Below, in pieces: positions 13,911 to 22,044 of a DNA stretch of 35,295 bases; position 1 is the stretch's first letter, and each line of letters opens with the position of its first letter. A model generated the notes under the pieces. The model was given only the letters and a program-made list of their open reading frames with translations, did no database searches and had not been told where the DNA came from. The stretch covers positions 1 through 35,295 of the forward strand of contig JAJUGE010000030.1 in the NCBI GenBank assembly GCA_029268305.1. Direction: 5' to 3'. This DNA is from Alphaproteobacteria bacterium (GTDB lineage: Bacteria; Pseudomonadota; Alphaproteobacteria; JAJUGE01). The position numbers were made by a program, and so were the translations under genes.

Positions 13911-15641
13911 ATGGCTACGACGGAAAGGCTGCTGAGCGAGCAAGTGACGGCGGCGGAGGGAATCGTGCGGGTGCTGGAGGAAGCCGGCATCGACATGGTG
14001 TTCGGCATCGCCGGCGGAAACATGGGCCGGGTCTATGATGCTCTCTACGACCATCAGGACACCGTGCGGGCGGTGCTGGTGCGGCACGAATCCCTGGCTA
14101 GCGTCATGGCGGAGGTCTACGGACGGCTCACCGGCAAACCGGGCGTGGCGATCGGGCAGGGCATCTTCATGCTGGCCAACGGTCTGCTCGGCACATTGGA
14201 GGCGCACTTCGGCAGCTCGCCGATGCTGGTGCTGACCGACCTGTCCGACGTCGCGCCGCTTTCGCAGCACGCGCCCTATCAGGGCGGTACCGGCGATTAC
14301 GGGGGAGCCGACACGAAGCAGGCGCTGAGTGGGGTCACCAAGTACACCGTGGTTGCGCACGAACCGATCCAGGCGGTGCACGCCACGCAGCTCGCCATCA
14401 AGCACGCGCTTTCCGGCGAGCGCGGGCCGGTCGGGGTGATTTATCACAGTCGCTGCTTCCAGAGCATGGTCGACCCCGAGCAACGACCGTTCCTCTATCC
14501 CACACGTCATTATCTGCCGAAGCGGATCCCCGGGGATGCGGCGAGCATCGATGCCGCCGCAGCGGCGTTGCTGGCGGCGAAGCGTCCGGTAATCATTGCC
14601 GGAAACGGCGTCCGGATAGCGAAGGCCTATGACGGTCTGGTGCAACTCGCGGAGCTGTTGGGTGCGCCCGTCGCAACCACTGCCTCCGGCAAGGGTGTCT
14701 TTGCCGAAACGCACGAGTTGGCGCTGGGCGTCTGCGGCAATTTCGGGCAGGCGGCTGCCAACGCCTTCATCGGAGAGGCGGATCTCGTCCTCGCCGTCGG
14801 TACCCGGCTGGGACCGGCGGATACCACCGCCGAGAACCCGAAGCTGATCGACCCGACGCGCCAGACGCTGGTGCAGATCGACATCGAGCCGAAGAACGCC
14901 AGCTGGTCGTTCCCGTGCGATGTCACCGTGATCGGCGATGCCGAGCTCGTGCTGTCGCAGCTGGTCGAGCGTCTCGGGCAGATCGGTGCGCCCTCGGCCG
15001 AGGTGCTGTCGTCGCGGCGACAATTCGTGGCGGAGATCGGCAAGCGGGAAGGGCTCTTCGAGGACCCCGGCTACACCTCCGACGAGGTGCCGATCATGCC
15101 GCAGCGCCTCTTCACCGAGATGCACGCCGTGATCGACGACGATGCGATCCTCACTTGCGACGCCGGCGAGAACCGGCTCTTCATGACGCACTTCTTCCGG
15201 ACCAAGGGGGCGGGCACGCTGCTCATGCCGGGCATCGGCGCCATGGGCTATGCGATCCCCGCGGCGCTGGCCGCCAAGCTGGTGCACCCGGAGCGCCAGG
15301 TGATTGCTGTGACCGGCGACGGCGGTCTCAGCATGGCGCTGAACGGCCTGATGACGGCGATCGACGAGGATATCCCGATCGTCGTGGTGACGCTCAACAA
15401 CAGCGCCCTCGGCTGGGTGAAGCACGGGCAGGGGAACCGCACGATCGCCAGCACCTTCGCCGAGATGAACTTCGCGGAGGTGGCGAAGTCGATTGGCTGC
15501 CGCGGCATCCGCGTTGAGAAGCCGGACGAGATCGCCGGTGCCCTGAAGGAAGCGCTTTCCGGAAACCGGCCGACCGTCGTCGACGTGGTGACGTCGTTCA
15601 AGCCGTCGTTCAGAGACGTGACTTCGCCGCTCGCGAAATGA
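13911..15641 (+). CDS. Thiamine diphosphate-dependent enzyme (acetolactate synthase-like)
   Basis: A 576-residue ThDP enzyme of the acetolactate synthase, oxalyl-CoA decarboxylase and benzoylformate decarboxylase superfamily. The ATG at 13911 is taken because GGGGAGAG precedes it; longer in-frame starts would run into metA. The PYR domain has the cofactor-activating Glu60 in LVRHESLASVMAEVYGRL. The central domain is NAD/FAD-like, and the PP domain has the diphosphate and metal motif beginning GDGGLSMALNGLMTA and continuing to LNNSALGW. It differs from housekeeping IlvB in the substrate-facing segments (GGNMGRVYDAL, LGWVKHGQGN) and has no small regulatory subunit beside it, so branched-chain synthesis is unlikely. 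Sulfoacetaldehyde acetyltransferase or another 2-oxoacid lyase is possible. It converges on an SDR gene 15 bases away. Confidence 0.92.
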   Translation: MATTERLLSEQVTAAEGIVRVLEEAGIDMVFGIAGGNMGRVYDALYDHQDTVRAVLVRHESLASVMAEVYGRLTGKPGVAIGQGIFMLANGLLGTLEAHFGSSPMLVLTDLSDVAPLSQHAPYQGGTGDYGGADTKQALSGVTKYTVVAHEPIQAVHATQLAIKHALSGERGPVGVIYHSRCFQSMVDPEQRPFLYPTRHYLPKRIPGDAASIDAAAAALLAAKRPVIIAGNGVRIAKAYDGLVQLAELLGAPVATTASGKGVFAETHELALGVCGNFGQAAANAFIGEADLVLAVGTRLGPADTTAENPKLIDPTRQTLVQIDIEPKNASWSFPCDVTVIGDAELVLSQLVERLGQIGAPSAEVLSSRRQFVAEIGKREGLFEDPGYTSDEVPIMPQRLFTEMHAVIDDDAILTCDAGENRLFMTHFFRTKGAGTLLMPGIGAMGYAIPAALAAKLVHPERQVIAVTGDGGLSMALNGLMTAIDEDIPIVVVTLNNSALGWVKHGQGNRTIASTFAEMNFAEVAKSIGCRGIRVEKPDEIAGALKEALSGNRPTVVDVVTSFKPSFRDVTSPLAK

Positions 15642-15656
15642 TCGGCCGCCGCGGCA

Positions 15657-16490
15657 TTATCGCAGCATGCCGCCGTCGATGATGATGGTTCGTCCGGTCA
15701 CGTAATCCGACATGTCGGTCGCGAGGAATTCCACCACCTTGGCGCAGTCCTCGATGGTGCCCTCGCGGCGGAGCGGGATGGTCTCGGCCAAGTGGCTGCG
15801 GTCGCCGAGGCGCCCCGTCCGGATGACCCCCGGAGCGATCGCGTTCACGTTGATGTTGTAGGGGCCGAGCTCCTGCGCGAGCGCGCGGGTGTAATGGATG
15901 ATCGCTGCCTTGGCAGTGCCGTAAGGGTGATAGCGCCCGCGCGCGTCGACGCCTGCGGTCGAGGAGACCGTGACAATCTTTCCGGACCGCTGCCGCTTCA
16001 TGTAGGGAGCCACCGCCATGCACGTGTACATGCAGGTCCGGAGGTTGATGTCGAGCACGCGCGTCAGCATCTCCTCCGCGCAATCGGAAGGCGTGCCGGT
16101 CGTGACCAGATCGGTCTGATCGTTCGCGCCCGGCTCCGCCTCACGCTCGTCGGCGAAAGTGACGGTGCCGCCGCCTGCGTTGCATACGGCGATGTCGATC
16201 CGGCCGAGCTTCCCCGCTATCTGCGCGATGGCCGTTTCGGTGGCGTTCCGATCGGTCAGGTCCACCTCGAGCCCGATCGTGCGCCGCCCGAGAGCCTCGC
16301 ACTCTTCCATGACGGTCGGCGCCGTCATCTGATTGCGCTCGAACTCGTAGACTTCGGCCGCTTTCAGGTTTCGGTCGATGATGGCGATGTCCGCGCCGAG
16401 CTTGGCCAGGTGCAGTGCGTATCCGCGACCCAACCCTCTCGCACCGCCGGTGACAAGGGCGACTTTTCCTTCCAGTTTCAGTTGGTTCAT
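15657..16490 (-). CDS. Short-chain dehydrogenase/reductase (SDR)
   Basis: A 277-residue classical SDR. The nucleotide-binding motif TGGARGLG is at residues 14-21, NAGG is at 104-107, and the catalytic set is Ser176/177, Tyr190 and Lys194 (YGTAK). The C terminus GRTIIIDGGM is typical. Asp39 after the second strand (AIIDR) suggests NAD rather than NADP. There are two features beyond the minimal SDR: about ten extra residues after that strand (NLKAAEVYEFERNQ) and an acidic insert after NAGG (ADEREAEPGANDQTD). The first is in the same place as the insert seen in mycofactocin-coupled SDRs, but no mycofactocin genes are in the window. The ATG at 16490 with a GGAAGAAG-type site is preferred to longer frames. 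It lies 95 bases downstream of the prolyl aminopeptidase gene. The substrate is unknown. Confidence 0.93.
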   Translation of the reverse strand: MNQLKLEGKVALVTGGARGLGRGYALHLAKLGADIAIIDRNLKAAEVYEFERNQMTAPTVMEECEALGRRTIGLEVDLTDRNATETAIAQIAGKLGRIDIAVCNAGGGTVTFADEREAEPGANDQTDLVTTGTPSDCAEEMLTRVLDINLRTCMYTCMAVAPYMKRQRSGKIVTVSSTAGVDARGRYHPYGTAKAAIIHYTRALAQELGPYNINVNAIAPGVIRTGRLGDRSHLAETIPLRREGTIEDCAKVVEFLATDMSDYVTGRTIIIDGGMLR

Positions 16491-16585
16491 CTTCTTCTTC
16501 CGTTCTCCGTGAAGTTCACCAGCCGACCGGCCGTTGCGCCGTCGCCGATCGCGAGAGACATCTCGGAGTCGTGCGAGGCGGACGG

Positions 16586-17554
16586 TCAAACGGTAACTGA
16601 CTCGATCTGCCGCTTGATGCTCTCCGTAGCGGCGACGAGAGCCGACCGGATGCCCGGCTCCATCGCCGAGTGGCCCGCATCGCCGACGATGACGTATTCC
16701 GCCTCAGGCCACGCTCTTGCGAGTTCGTCGGCCGTTACGATCGGACAAATGACGTCGTAACGCCCGTGGATCAGGGTGGCGGGAAGGTGGCGGATGCGGT
16801 GCAGGCCGTCGAGAATCTGGTTCTCCTCGAGGAACAGGTCGTTGATGAAGTAGTGCGCCTCGAGGCGGGCGAGCGCCAGCACCGCGCGATCGCCTGTCAT
16901 GGCAGAAACGTTGACCGGATTGTGCCGCAGGGTCGAGCAGGCGCTTTCATATCTACCCCAGGCGCGCGCTGCGGGCAGGTTCACGGCCGGATCTTCGCTG
17001 ATGAGGCGGCCGTGGTACGCCTTCAGGATGTCCAGCCGCTCGTCGGGAGCGATCGGCGCGAGGAAGGCGCGCCATGCTTCCGGGAAGAACGTCCCCATGC
17101 AGTAGAGAAACCAGTCGATCTCCCGACGGCTCCCCAGGAAGATGCCGCGCAGGACGAAGCCCAGGCACCGCTCGGGGTGAGTCTCCCCGTACACGAGCGC
17201 CAGCGTGCTGCCCCAGGAGCCGCCGAACAACAGCCATCGGTCGATGCCCAGATGCTGGCGCAATCGCTCCATGTCGGCGACGAGATGTTGCGTCGTGTTG
17301 TTGCGGGTCTCGGCGGTGGGCTGCGAGCGGCCGGCGCCGCGCTGGTCGAACAGAATGATCCGGAAAGTTTCGGGATCGAAGAAGCGACGGTAGATCGGCA
17401 TACAGCCGGCACCCGGGCCGCCGTGCAGGAACACGACCGGGATGCCATCCGGGTTTCCGGACTCCTCCCAATACATCTTGTGCAGCTCGTCGAGGGTGAG
17501 GATGCCGCTATGGTTGCACTCGATGGGGGGGTAAAGGTCGATCCGTTCCGACAT
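16586..17554 (-). CDS. pip: Prolyl aminopeptidase (S33 family)
   Basis: A 322-residue alpha/beta-hydrolase of the proline iminopeptidase family, of normal length. The N terminus SERIDLYPPIECNHSGILTL is close to that of known enzymes. The oxyanion motif is HGGPG at 44-48, followed by FDQRGAGRS at 69-77, the nucleophile Ser113 in GGSWGS, and LIHGRYDVICP with the acid and GDAGHS with the catalytic His near the end. It removes N-terminal Pro from small peptides in the cytoplasm. The ATG at 17554 is chosen because the frame above it lacks family similarity and AGGATGAG precedes it. A 12-base palindrome overlaps that ribosome site. The gene is divergent from the nuclease-fold gene. Confidence 0.95.
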   Translation of the reverse strand: MSERIDLYPPIECNHSGILTLDELHKMYWEESGNPDGIPVVFLHGGPGAGCMPIYRRFFDPETFRIILFDQRGAGRSQPTAETRNNTTQHLVADMERLRQHLGIDRWLLFGGSWGSTLALVYGETHPERCLGFVLRGIFLGSRREIDWFLYCMGTFFPEAWRAFLAPIAPDERLDILKAYHGRLISEDPAVNLPAARAWGRYESACSTLRHNPVNVSAMTGDRAVLALARLEAHYFINDLFLEENQILDGLHRIRHLPATLIHGRYDVICPIVTADELARAWPEAEYVIVGDAGHSAMEPGIRSALVAATESIKRQIESVTV

Positions 17555-17561
17555 TGTCTCA

Positions 17562-17573
17562 TCCTGATCAGGA
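17562..17573. promoter_or_regulatory. 12-base palindrome over the pip ribosome-binding site
   Basis: TCCTGATCAGGA is a perfect 12-base palindrome located 8 to 19 bases before the pip start codon. On the coding strand its last bases form the AGGA of the likely Shine-Dalgarno site. It could act as a DNA operator or a small RNA fold hiding that site, or it could be chance. Confidence 0.25.
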
Positions 17574-17632
17574 CGGCAGTCTAGCCCCCTCCACCCCTTC
17601 GGCAAACCCGCATCCATGTCTAAGCTGATCCG

Positions 17633-18445
17633 ATGACTTTCCGGTCTCGATCAGCATGGCTCCCAGCTCTCGCCGGCGTGATGTGTTTCCTCTCGCTGCC
17701 GCTTGCGGCGGAGGACGCGGCGGAACGGATACGAATGGAAGTCGTCGCCGTCTCCGACGGCGACACGTTCCGGCTGGCGGACGGGCGAGAAGTCCGGCTC
17801 GCAGGCATCGCGGCGGCGAAGGCGGTGACCGCATCCGCGATGGATACGCCGCCACCGATCGTCACATGGGCGAACCGAGTGCTGGAAGAGTTGCTGGTTG
17901 GCCGAAAGGTAGAGCTGGAGCTCGTTTCGCGCCGCATCGACCGCCACCGACGGCTGCTCGCCCATGTTTACGTCGTTGCACTCGACGCACCCGGTGGCGG
18001 TCGAACATGGGTGCAGGGGGAGCTGCTGCGGCAGGGAACGTCGAGGGTCGCGACGACCTTGGACACTCGACGCTTCGCTGCGGAAATGCTCGCGATCGAG
18101 GCGGAAGCGAGAGCCGACGGCCGCGGCATCTGGGCGCTGGATTATCATCGAACGCTCACGCCAGGCGAAGCTGCGAGCGGGATCGGTAGCTTTCGGCTGG
18201 TGCAGGGGCGCGTCCGGGAGGTGAACATTGTGGGCGGTCGGGCATATCTGAACTTCGGCGACGACTGGCGCTCGGATTTCACCGTCTCCCTCGGCGCTCC
18301 GGCTCGACGGTTGTTCCACGCTTCTGGCCTGGAGCCGGAGACGCTTGCAGGAAGGGTTGTTCGCGTGCGCGGCTGGATCGAGTCCTACAATGGTCCGATG
18401 ATCGAGGTTACCCATCCGGAAGAGGTCGAGGTGTCGCAGGAATGA
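17633..18445 (+). CDS. Exported staphylococcal-nuclease-fold protein, catalytic residues lost
   Basis: A 270-residue protein with a signal peptide (about residues 1-26, ending PLAAEDA). The SNase-like OB fold at about 34-170 is recognisable from VSDGDTFRLADGREVRLAGI and RRIDRHRRLLAHVYV. Aligned to staphylococcal nuclease, the metal-binding DGDT and both Arg (55 and 107) are kept. The segment that normally reads D-x-P-E is AAAK at 60-63, so the metal ligand Asp and the catalytic Glu are missing. A second beta-rich domain (about 183-268, FRLVQGRVREVNIVGGRAYL and onward) looks like another OB fold. It is probably a non-catalytic periplasmic binding or scaffold protein. Its stop overlaps the M48 lipoprotein start by four bases (ATGA), so the two products may work together. 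Confidence 0.85.
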   Translation: MTFRSRSAWLPALAGVMCFLSLPLAAEDAAERIRMEVVAVSDGDTFRLADGREVRLAGIAAAKAVTASAMDTPPPIVTWANRVLEELLVGRKVELELVSRRIDRHRRLLAHVYVVALDAPGGGRTWVQGELLRQGTSRVATTLDTRRFAAEMLAIEAEARADGRGIWALDYHRTLTPGEAASGIGSFRLVQGRVREVNIVGGRAYLNFGDDWRSDFTVSLGAPARRLFHASGLEPETLAGRVVRVRGWIESYNGPMIEVTHPEEVEVSQE

Positions 18446-19911
18446 ACGCAGGACGCACACGATTGCGGCGCCGCACGGCCGGCGCCATCGCCGCGTTAGC
18501 TCTGCTCGCGCTCTCCGCCTGCGACACGGTGCCCGCGACCGGAAGAGAGGCGTTCGTCCCACTCTCCCTGTCCGAGGAAGGCGCGCTCGGGCAGAAGGAG
18601 CATCCAAAGATCCTGGCGGCTTACGGCGGGGCGTACGAAGACCCTGAACTGCAGCGCTATGTCGACAGCCTGGGGCAGCTCCTCGCGCAGACCTCGGAGC
18701 TGCCCGACCAGACCTGGACGTTCACGGTCCTGAACAGCGACACCGTCAATGCCTTCGCGCTGCCGGGCGGCTACATCTACGTCACACGCGGTCTGATCGC
18801 GCTGGCCGAGGACGAGGCGGAGCTGGCCGGGGTCATCGGCCATGAGATCGGCCACGTCACCGCTCGCCATGCCGCACAGAGATACGGCCAGAGCCTTCTC
18901 ACCGGCATCGGCGCCGTCGCGGCCGGCATTCTGCTCGGTGGGCAGGCCGCCAACATCGCCTCCGGGATCGGCCAGATGCACGTGGCGAGCTATTCGCGCG
19001 AGCAGGAGAACGAAGCCGATTCCCTGGGCATAAGGTACATGGCACGGGCCGGGCACGACCCGGCCGCGATGTCGAGCTTTCTGCGAAAGCTCGAGGCGCA
19101 GAAGCAGCTGCTCGCCCGTATCCTGAACCAGTCCGGTTCCGGGGAGACAAGCTACCTCTCGACGCACCCGCCGACCACGGAGCGCGTCCAGAAGACGGCC
19201 GCCGAAGGAACCGCGACGCCGGTCGTGGATGCCATGCGTGCGCGGGACGTCTTCCTCGACCGCATCGACGGGATGATCTACGGCGACGATCCTTCACAAG
19301 GATTGGTCAAGGGCAGGGTCTTCGCGCACCCGACGTTGGGATTCCGCTTCCAGGTTCCTCCCGGCTTCTCGATCGTGAACGGAGCGCAGCGGGTAACGGC
19401 GATCGGGCCCCGGAACGCCCGGATCCTGTTCGATCAGGAGCCAAACCCTCCGTCAGGCGGCATGGCGCCTTACGTGGCCCGGCTGTTTCAGGGCAGGGTG
19501 CCGTCCGGAAACATCGAGACGATCGATATCAACGGAATGGAGGCCGCTACGGGGCATGCGCGTGCCACGACCGATGCCGGACCGATGGACGTGAGGGCAG
19601 TAGCGGTACGATGGGCGCCCGGGACGATCTACCGGTTCCTGTTCATCACGCCGCCCTCGCTCACACCAAGTCTCGCGACCGAGTTGCAGCGGACGACCTA
19701 CAGCTTTCGGCGATTGCAACATGACGAGGCAGAGCGACTACGGCCCTACCGGATCAGAATCGAAACGGTCCGAAGTGGCGACACGATCGATTCGTTGGCA
19801 GCCCTCCTTCCGTTCGACGACTACCGACTGGAGCGGTTCCTTGTGCTCAATGGTCTCGAGAGAGCAGAGCGGCTGGAGCCTGGAAAGCGGATCAAGATGA
19901 TCGTCGAGTAG
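18442..19911 (+). CDS. M48 family metalloprotease lipoprotein with LysM-like C terminus
   Basis: A 489-residue lipoprotein protease of the BepA/Oma1-like M48 group. The lipobox LSAC ends at Cys27, so the mature protein is anchored in a membrane facing the periplasm. The zinc site is HEIGH (His134, Glu135, His138), with the third ligand Glu191 in ENEADSLG. A hydrophobic stretch follows (about 155-180), and the zymogen-like region ends with LSTHPPTTERV. The C-terminal part (about 290-430) is a beta-rich domain with no TPR repeats, unlike E. coli BepA. Residues about 438-487 (VRSGDTIDSLAALLPFDDY and onward) resemble a LysM domain that could hold it on peptidoglycan. Such proteases trim or degrade misassembled outer-membrane proteins. 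It is coupled by ATGA to the nuclease-fold gene. Confidence 0.93.
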   Translation: MNAGRTRLRRRTAGAIAALALLALSACDTVPATGREAFVPLSLSEEGALGQKEHPKILAAYGGAYEDPELQRYVDSLGQLLAQTSELPDQTWTFTVLNSDTVNAFALPGGYIYVTRGLIALAEDEAELAGVIGHEIGHVTARHAAQRYGQSLLTGIGAVAAGILLGGQAANIASGIGQMHVASYSREQENEADSLGIRYMARAGHDPAAMSSFLRKLEAQKQLLARILNQSGSGETSYLSTHPPTTERVQKTAAEGTATPVVDAMRARDVFLDRIDGMIYGDDPSQGLVKGRVFAHPTLGFRFQVPPGFSIVNGAQRVTAIGPRNARILFDQEPNPPSGGMAPYVARLFQGRVPSGNIETIDINGMEAATGHARATTDAGPMDVRAVAVRWAPGTIYRFLFITPPSLTPSLATELQRTTYSFRRLQHDEAERLRPYRIRIETVRSGDTIDSLAALLPFDDYRLERFLVLNGLERAERLEPGKRIKMIVE

Positions 19912-19922
19912 GTCGCAGGGGG

Positions 19923-20807
19923 CTACTGATCGCTCAGAAGATCCTCGGGCACCGTGAAGCTGCGACCTAGAGAGCTGCGAAGCTTCTCGAGCGCGCGCCG
20001 TTCGAGCTGGCGGACGCGCTCTTTGCTCACACCCAGACCGCGACCTAACTCCTCCAGCGTCACGGGTTCATCGACCAGCAATCTCTGGCGGATGATCTTC
20101 TCCTCGCGAGGCGGGAGCGAGGCGAGCGCGCTTCGCAGCCACTTCGCCCGTGTCTGGGCATCGTGCCGTTCCATCACGACGGTCTCGGGGGTCGGCCGAG
20201 CGTCGGGCAGAAAATCCTGCCAGTCGGCGTCGCCGTCTTCCCCCAGCGGCGCATTCAGCGACTGATCGCTCGCCGCCAGGCGCACTTCCATCGATTCAAC
20301 ATCACGGGCTGGCACCTTGAGATCGGTCGCAATCCGGCTGCGCCCTTCCTCCGACAGGGGAGCGCCCGTCTCGCCCTCGATCTTCGCACGCAGCCGCCGG
20401 AGGTTGAAGAACAGCGCCTTCTGCGCGGACGTGGTGCCGGTGCGGACGATCGACCAGTTGCGCAGGATGTAATCCTGCATCGCCGACCGAACCCACCATG
20501 TCGCGTAAGTGGAGAACCGCACGCCGCGTTCCGGCTCGAACCGCGCAGCCGCCTGCAGCAGACCGAGATTTCCTTCCTGCAGGAGATCGCCTACAGGCAG
20601 GCCGTAGTTCCGGAAGCGGACAGCCATGCCTGCCACCAACCTGGCATAGGCAGTTACGAGCTCATGCAGTGCGGCTTCGTCCTGGTCCTGCCGCCACCGG
20701 CGTGCGAGTTCCTGTTCCCGCTCGCGCGTGAGCAACGGCGTGCTCATCGCGGAGCGGATGAACTTCAGGTTCGCACGTCGGCTGGTCGCACTGTCTATGT
20801 AGCCCAT
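19923..20807 (-). CDS. rpoH: RNA polymerase heat-shock sigma factor RpoH (sigma-32)
   Basis: A 294-residue sigma-70-family factor. Region 2 (about 48-118) has DLLQEGNLGLLQAAARFEP and FSTYATWWVRSAMQDYILRN. Residues 129-138, QKALFFNLRR, are the RpoH box that separates heat-shock factors from other sigmas. Region 4 ends with SKERVRQLERRALEKLRSSL. The start at 20807 is preferred to 20870 because MGYIDSATSRRANLKFIRSA matches the normal N terminus and GGAGG lies just before it. An EcfG-type promoter upstream suggests this is the RpoH2-like paralogue used in the general stress response, with the main heat-shock RpoH encoded elsewhere. That is an inference. The gene lies downstream of carD on the same strand and converges on the M48 gene. 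Confidence 0.95.
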   Translation of the reverse strand: MGYIDSATSRRANLKFIRSAMSTPLLTREREQELARRWRQDQDEAALHELVTAYARLVAGMAVRFRNYGLPVGDLLQEGNLGLLQAAARFEPERGVRFSTYATWWVRSAMQDYILRNWSIVRTGTTSAQKALFFNLRRLRAKIEGETGAPLSEEGRSRIATDLKVPARDVESMEVRLAASDQSLNAPLGEDGDADWQDFLPDARPTPETVVMERHDAQTRAKWLRSALASLPPREEKIIRQRLLVDEPVTLEELGRGLGVSKERVRQLERRALEKLRSSLGRSFTVPEDLLSDQ

Positions 20808-20834
20808 GACGCCTCCGAGACGCTGCCTGAGAGA

Positions 20835-20859
20835 AACGAGCAACCATCCTGTTCGTTCC
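20835..20859 (-). promoter_or_regulatory. Predicted EcfG (general stress sigma) promoter of rpoH
   Basis: Read on the minus strand, GGAAC (20859-20855) is followed after exactly 16 bases by CGTT (20838-20835). GGAAC-N16/17-CGTT is the established consensus for EcfG/RpoE2-type sigma factors of alphaproteobacteria. The -10 element is about 28 bases before the rpoH start codon, leaving a short leader of about 20 bases. In Sinorhizobium, rpoH2 is a known target of such a factor, which fits this placement. Confidence 0.65.
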
Positions 20860-20947
20860 CTCGGTTCCACGCCCGCGGCGTCCGGTTTGGCCTCCGGTTT
20901 CGGTCAGTGTGCGATCCGACGAAACCGGCGACCGCCCTGCGCGGGCA

Positions 20948-21445
20948 TCAAGCGACCTGCAAGACCGATTCCAGCTTTTCCTGGGCAGTGTCCTCGTCGA
21001 TCTTCTCGACCGCCGCCAGCTCGCGGGAAAGCCGCTCGAGCGCGGACTGATAGATCTGCCGCTCGCTGTACGATTGATCGGGCTGATCGGCGTTTCTGTG
21101 CAGGTCCCGCAGGACTTCCGCGATCGAGATCGGATTGCCGGAGTTGATCTTCGCCTCGTATTCCTGGGCTCGCCGGCTCCACATTGCCCGCTTGGCGCGA
21201 GAGCGACCCTTCAGCGTCTTCAAGGCCTCCTGCATCTCCTTCCGCGTGGAGAGGTTGCGGAGACCCGCTGCGCTCACCTTGGCCGTGGGGATGCGCAGAA
21301 TCATCCGCTCCTTGTCGAACTCTATGACCAGAACCTCGAGCCTGTGGCCGGCGATCTCCTGCTCTTCGACCGCCAATACCTTGCCCACGCCGTGTGCAGG
21401 GTATACGACGTAATCTCCGGCTTCGAACTTCTGCTGCTTCGCCAT
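20948..21445 (-). CDS. carD: CarD family transcriptional regulator
   Basis: A 165-residue CarD/CdnL-type protein. The N-terminal RNA-polymerase-interacting domain is clear from FEAGDYVVYPAHGVGKVLAV at residues 7-26, then LVIEFDKERMILRIPTAKV. The helical C-terminal DNA-binding domain contains RSRAKRAMWSRRAQEYEAKI and ISIAEVLRDLHRN. The family binds the polymerase beta subunit and stabilises open promoter complexes, notably at ribosomal RNA and growth promoters. The ATG at 21445 matches the usual MAKQQKFEAGD start. rpoH lies 140 bases downstream and has its own predicted promoter. A ferredoxin gene lies upstream across a 263-base gap that holds a likely carD promoter. Confidence 0.95.
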   Translation of the reverse strand: MAKQQKFEAGDYVVYPAHGVGKVLAVEEQEIAGHRLEVLVIEFDKERMILRIPTAKVSAAGLRNLSTRKEMQEALKTLKGRSRAKRAMWSRRAQEYEAKINSGNPISIAEVLRDLHRNADQPDQSYSERQIYQSALERLSRELAAVEKIDEDTAQEKLESVLQVA

Positions 21446-21612
21446 CTACTCTTCTCGCGCCTTCTATGTTCTGCCGCGGCGGATACGAACGAAGCCCGCG
21501 CCGAGCGCCACAGTCCACCCTTCGCTACCCACCTTAGCGAATGTTCTGCAGGGAACCCGGAGCGGGTCGGTCTGTCGATCACGCCGCCGCAACGACCTCA
21601 CTCACGCCTAGT

Positions 21613-21641
21613 CATATAGCACAATCCAAGAAGATTGCCCA
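21613..21641 (-). promoter_or_regulatory. Possible sigma-70-type promoter of carD
   Basis: On the minus strand TGGGCA (21641-21636) is separated by 17 bases from TATATG (21618-21613), a fair match to TTGACA-N17-TATAAT. The start would lie near 21606, giving a leader of about 160 bases before carD. The rest of the 263-base gap (21446-21708) shows no gene and no clear terminator for the ferredoxin gene. Confidence 0.4.
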
Positions 21642-21708
21642 TAGGACGGGCCCTGCCGGAAGTGTCCGTCAGCAGATGTTCCGCGCGCTTTGTCGAGTCT
21701 TGGCGGCG

Positions 21709-22044
21709 TCAGGGCGTGCCCGGCTTGGGGCTGAAGTGTTCCTCGAACTTGTTCGGAACGTCTTTCCAGTCGTCTGCGTCGGGCGGTGGCTCGCCTTTTC
21801 GAGTGATGTTGGGCCAAACGTCCGCATACTCGCGGTTGATTTCTACCCACTTTTCAGCTTGCGGCTCGGTATCCGGGATGATCGCTTCTACCGGACACTC
21901 GGGTTCGCACACGCCGCAATCGATGCACTCGTCAGGATGGATCACCAACATGTTCTCGCCGGCGTAGAAGCAGTCGACGGGGCAGACCTCGACGCAGTCC
22001 ATGTACTTGCACTTGATGCAGACCTCTGTAACGACGTAGGTCAT
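21709..22044 (-). CDS. fdxA: 7Fe ferredoxin (3Fe-4S/4Fe-4S)
   Basis: A 111-residue ferredoxin very close to Azotobacter ferredoxin I. Cys residues lie at 9, 12, 17, 21, 25, 40, 43, 46 and 50, the same pattern as that protein shifted by one for the initiator Met. Of these, CVEVCPVDC and [12 protein letters not shown] hold the two clusters (one 3Fe-4S, one 4Fe-4S). The C-terminal tail [18 protein letters not shown] is also typical. It carries single electrons in the cytoplasm; its partner is unknown. The ATG at 22044 overlaps the stop of the TerB-like gene as ATGA, so translation is coupled. This gene lies in a commonly seen alphaproteobacterial neighbourhood with carD and S4/helicase genes. 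Confidence 0.97.
   Translation of the reverse strand: MTYVVTEVCIKCKYMDCVEVCPVDCFYAGENMLVIHPDECIDCGVCEPECPVEAIIPDTEPQAEKWVEINREYADVWPNITRKGEPPPDADDWKDVPNKFEEHFSPKPGTP

Noticed and set aside
13530-15425. Long open frame (631 codons) antisense to metA and the ThDP enzyme
   Set aside because: It is rich in Arg, His and Gly with no domain, and spans two unrelated real genes.
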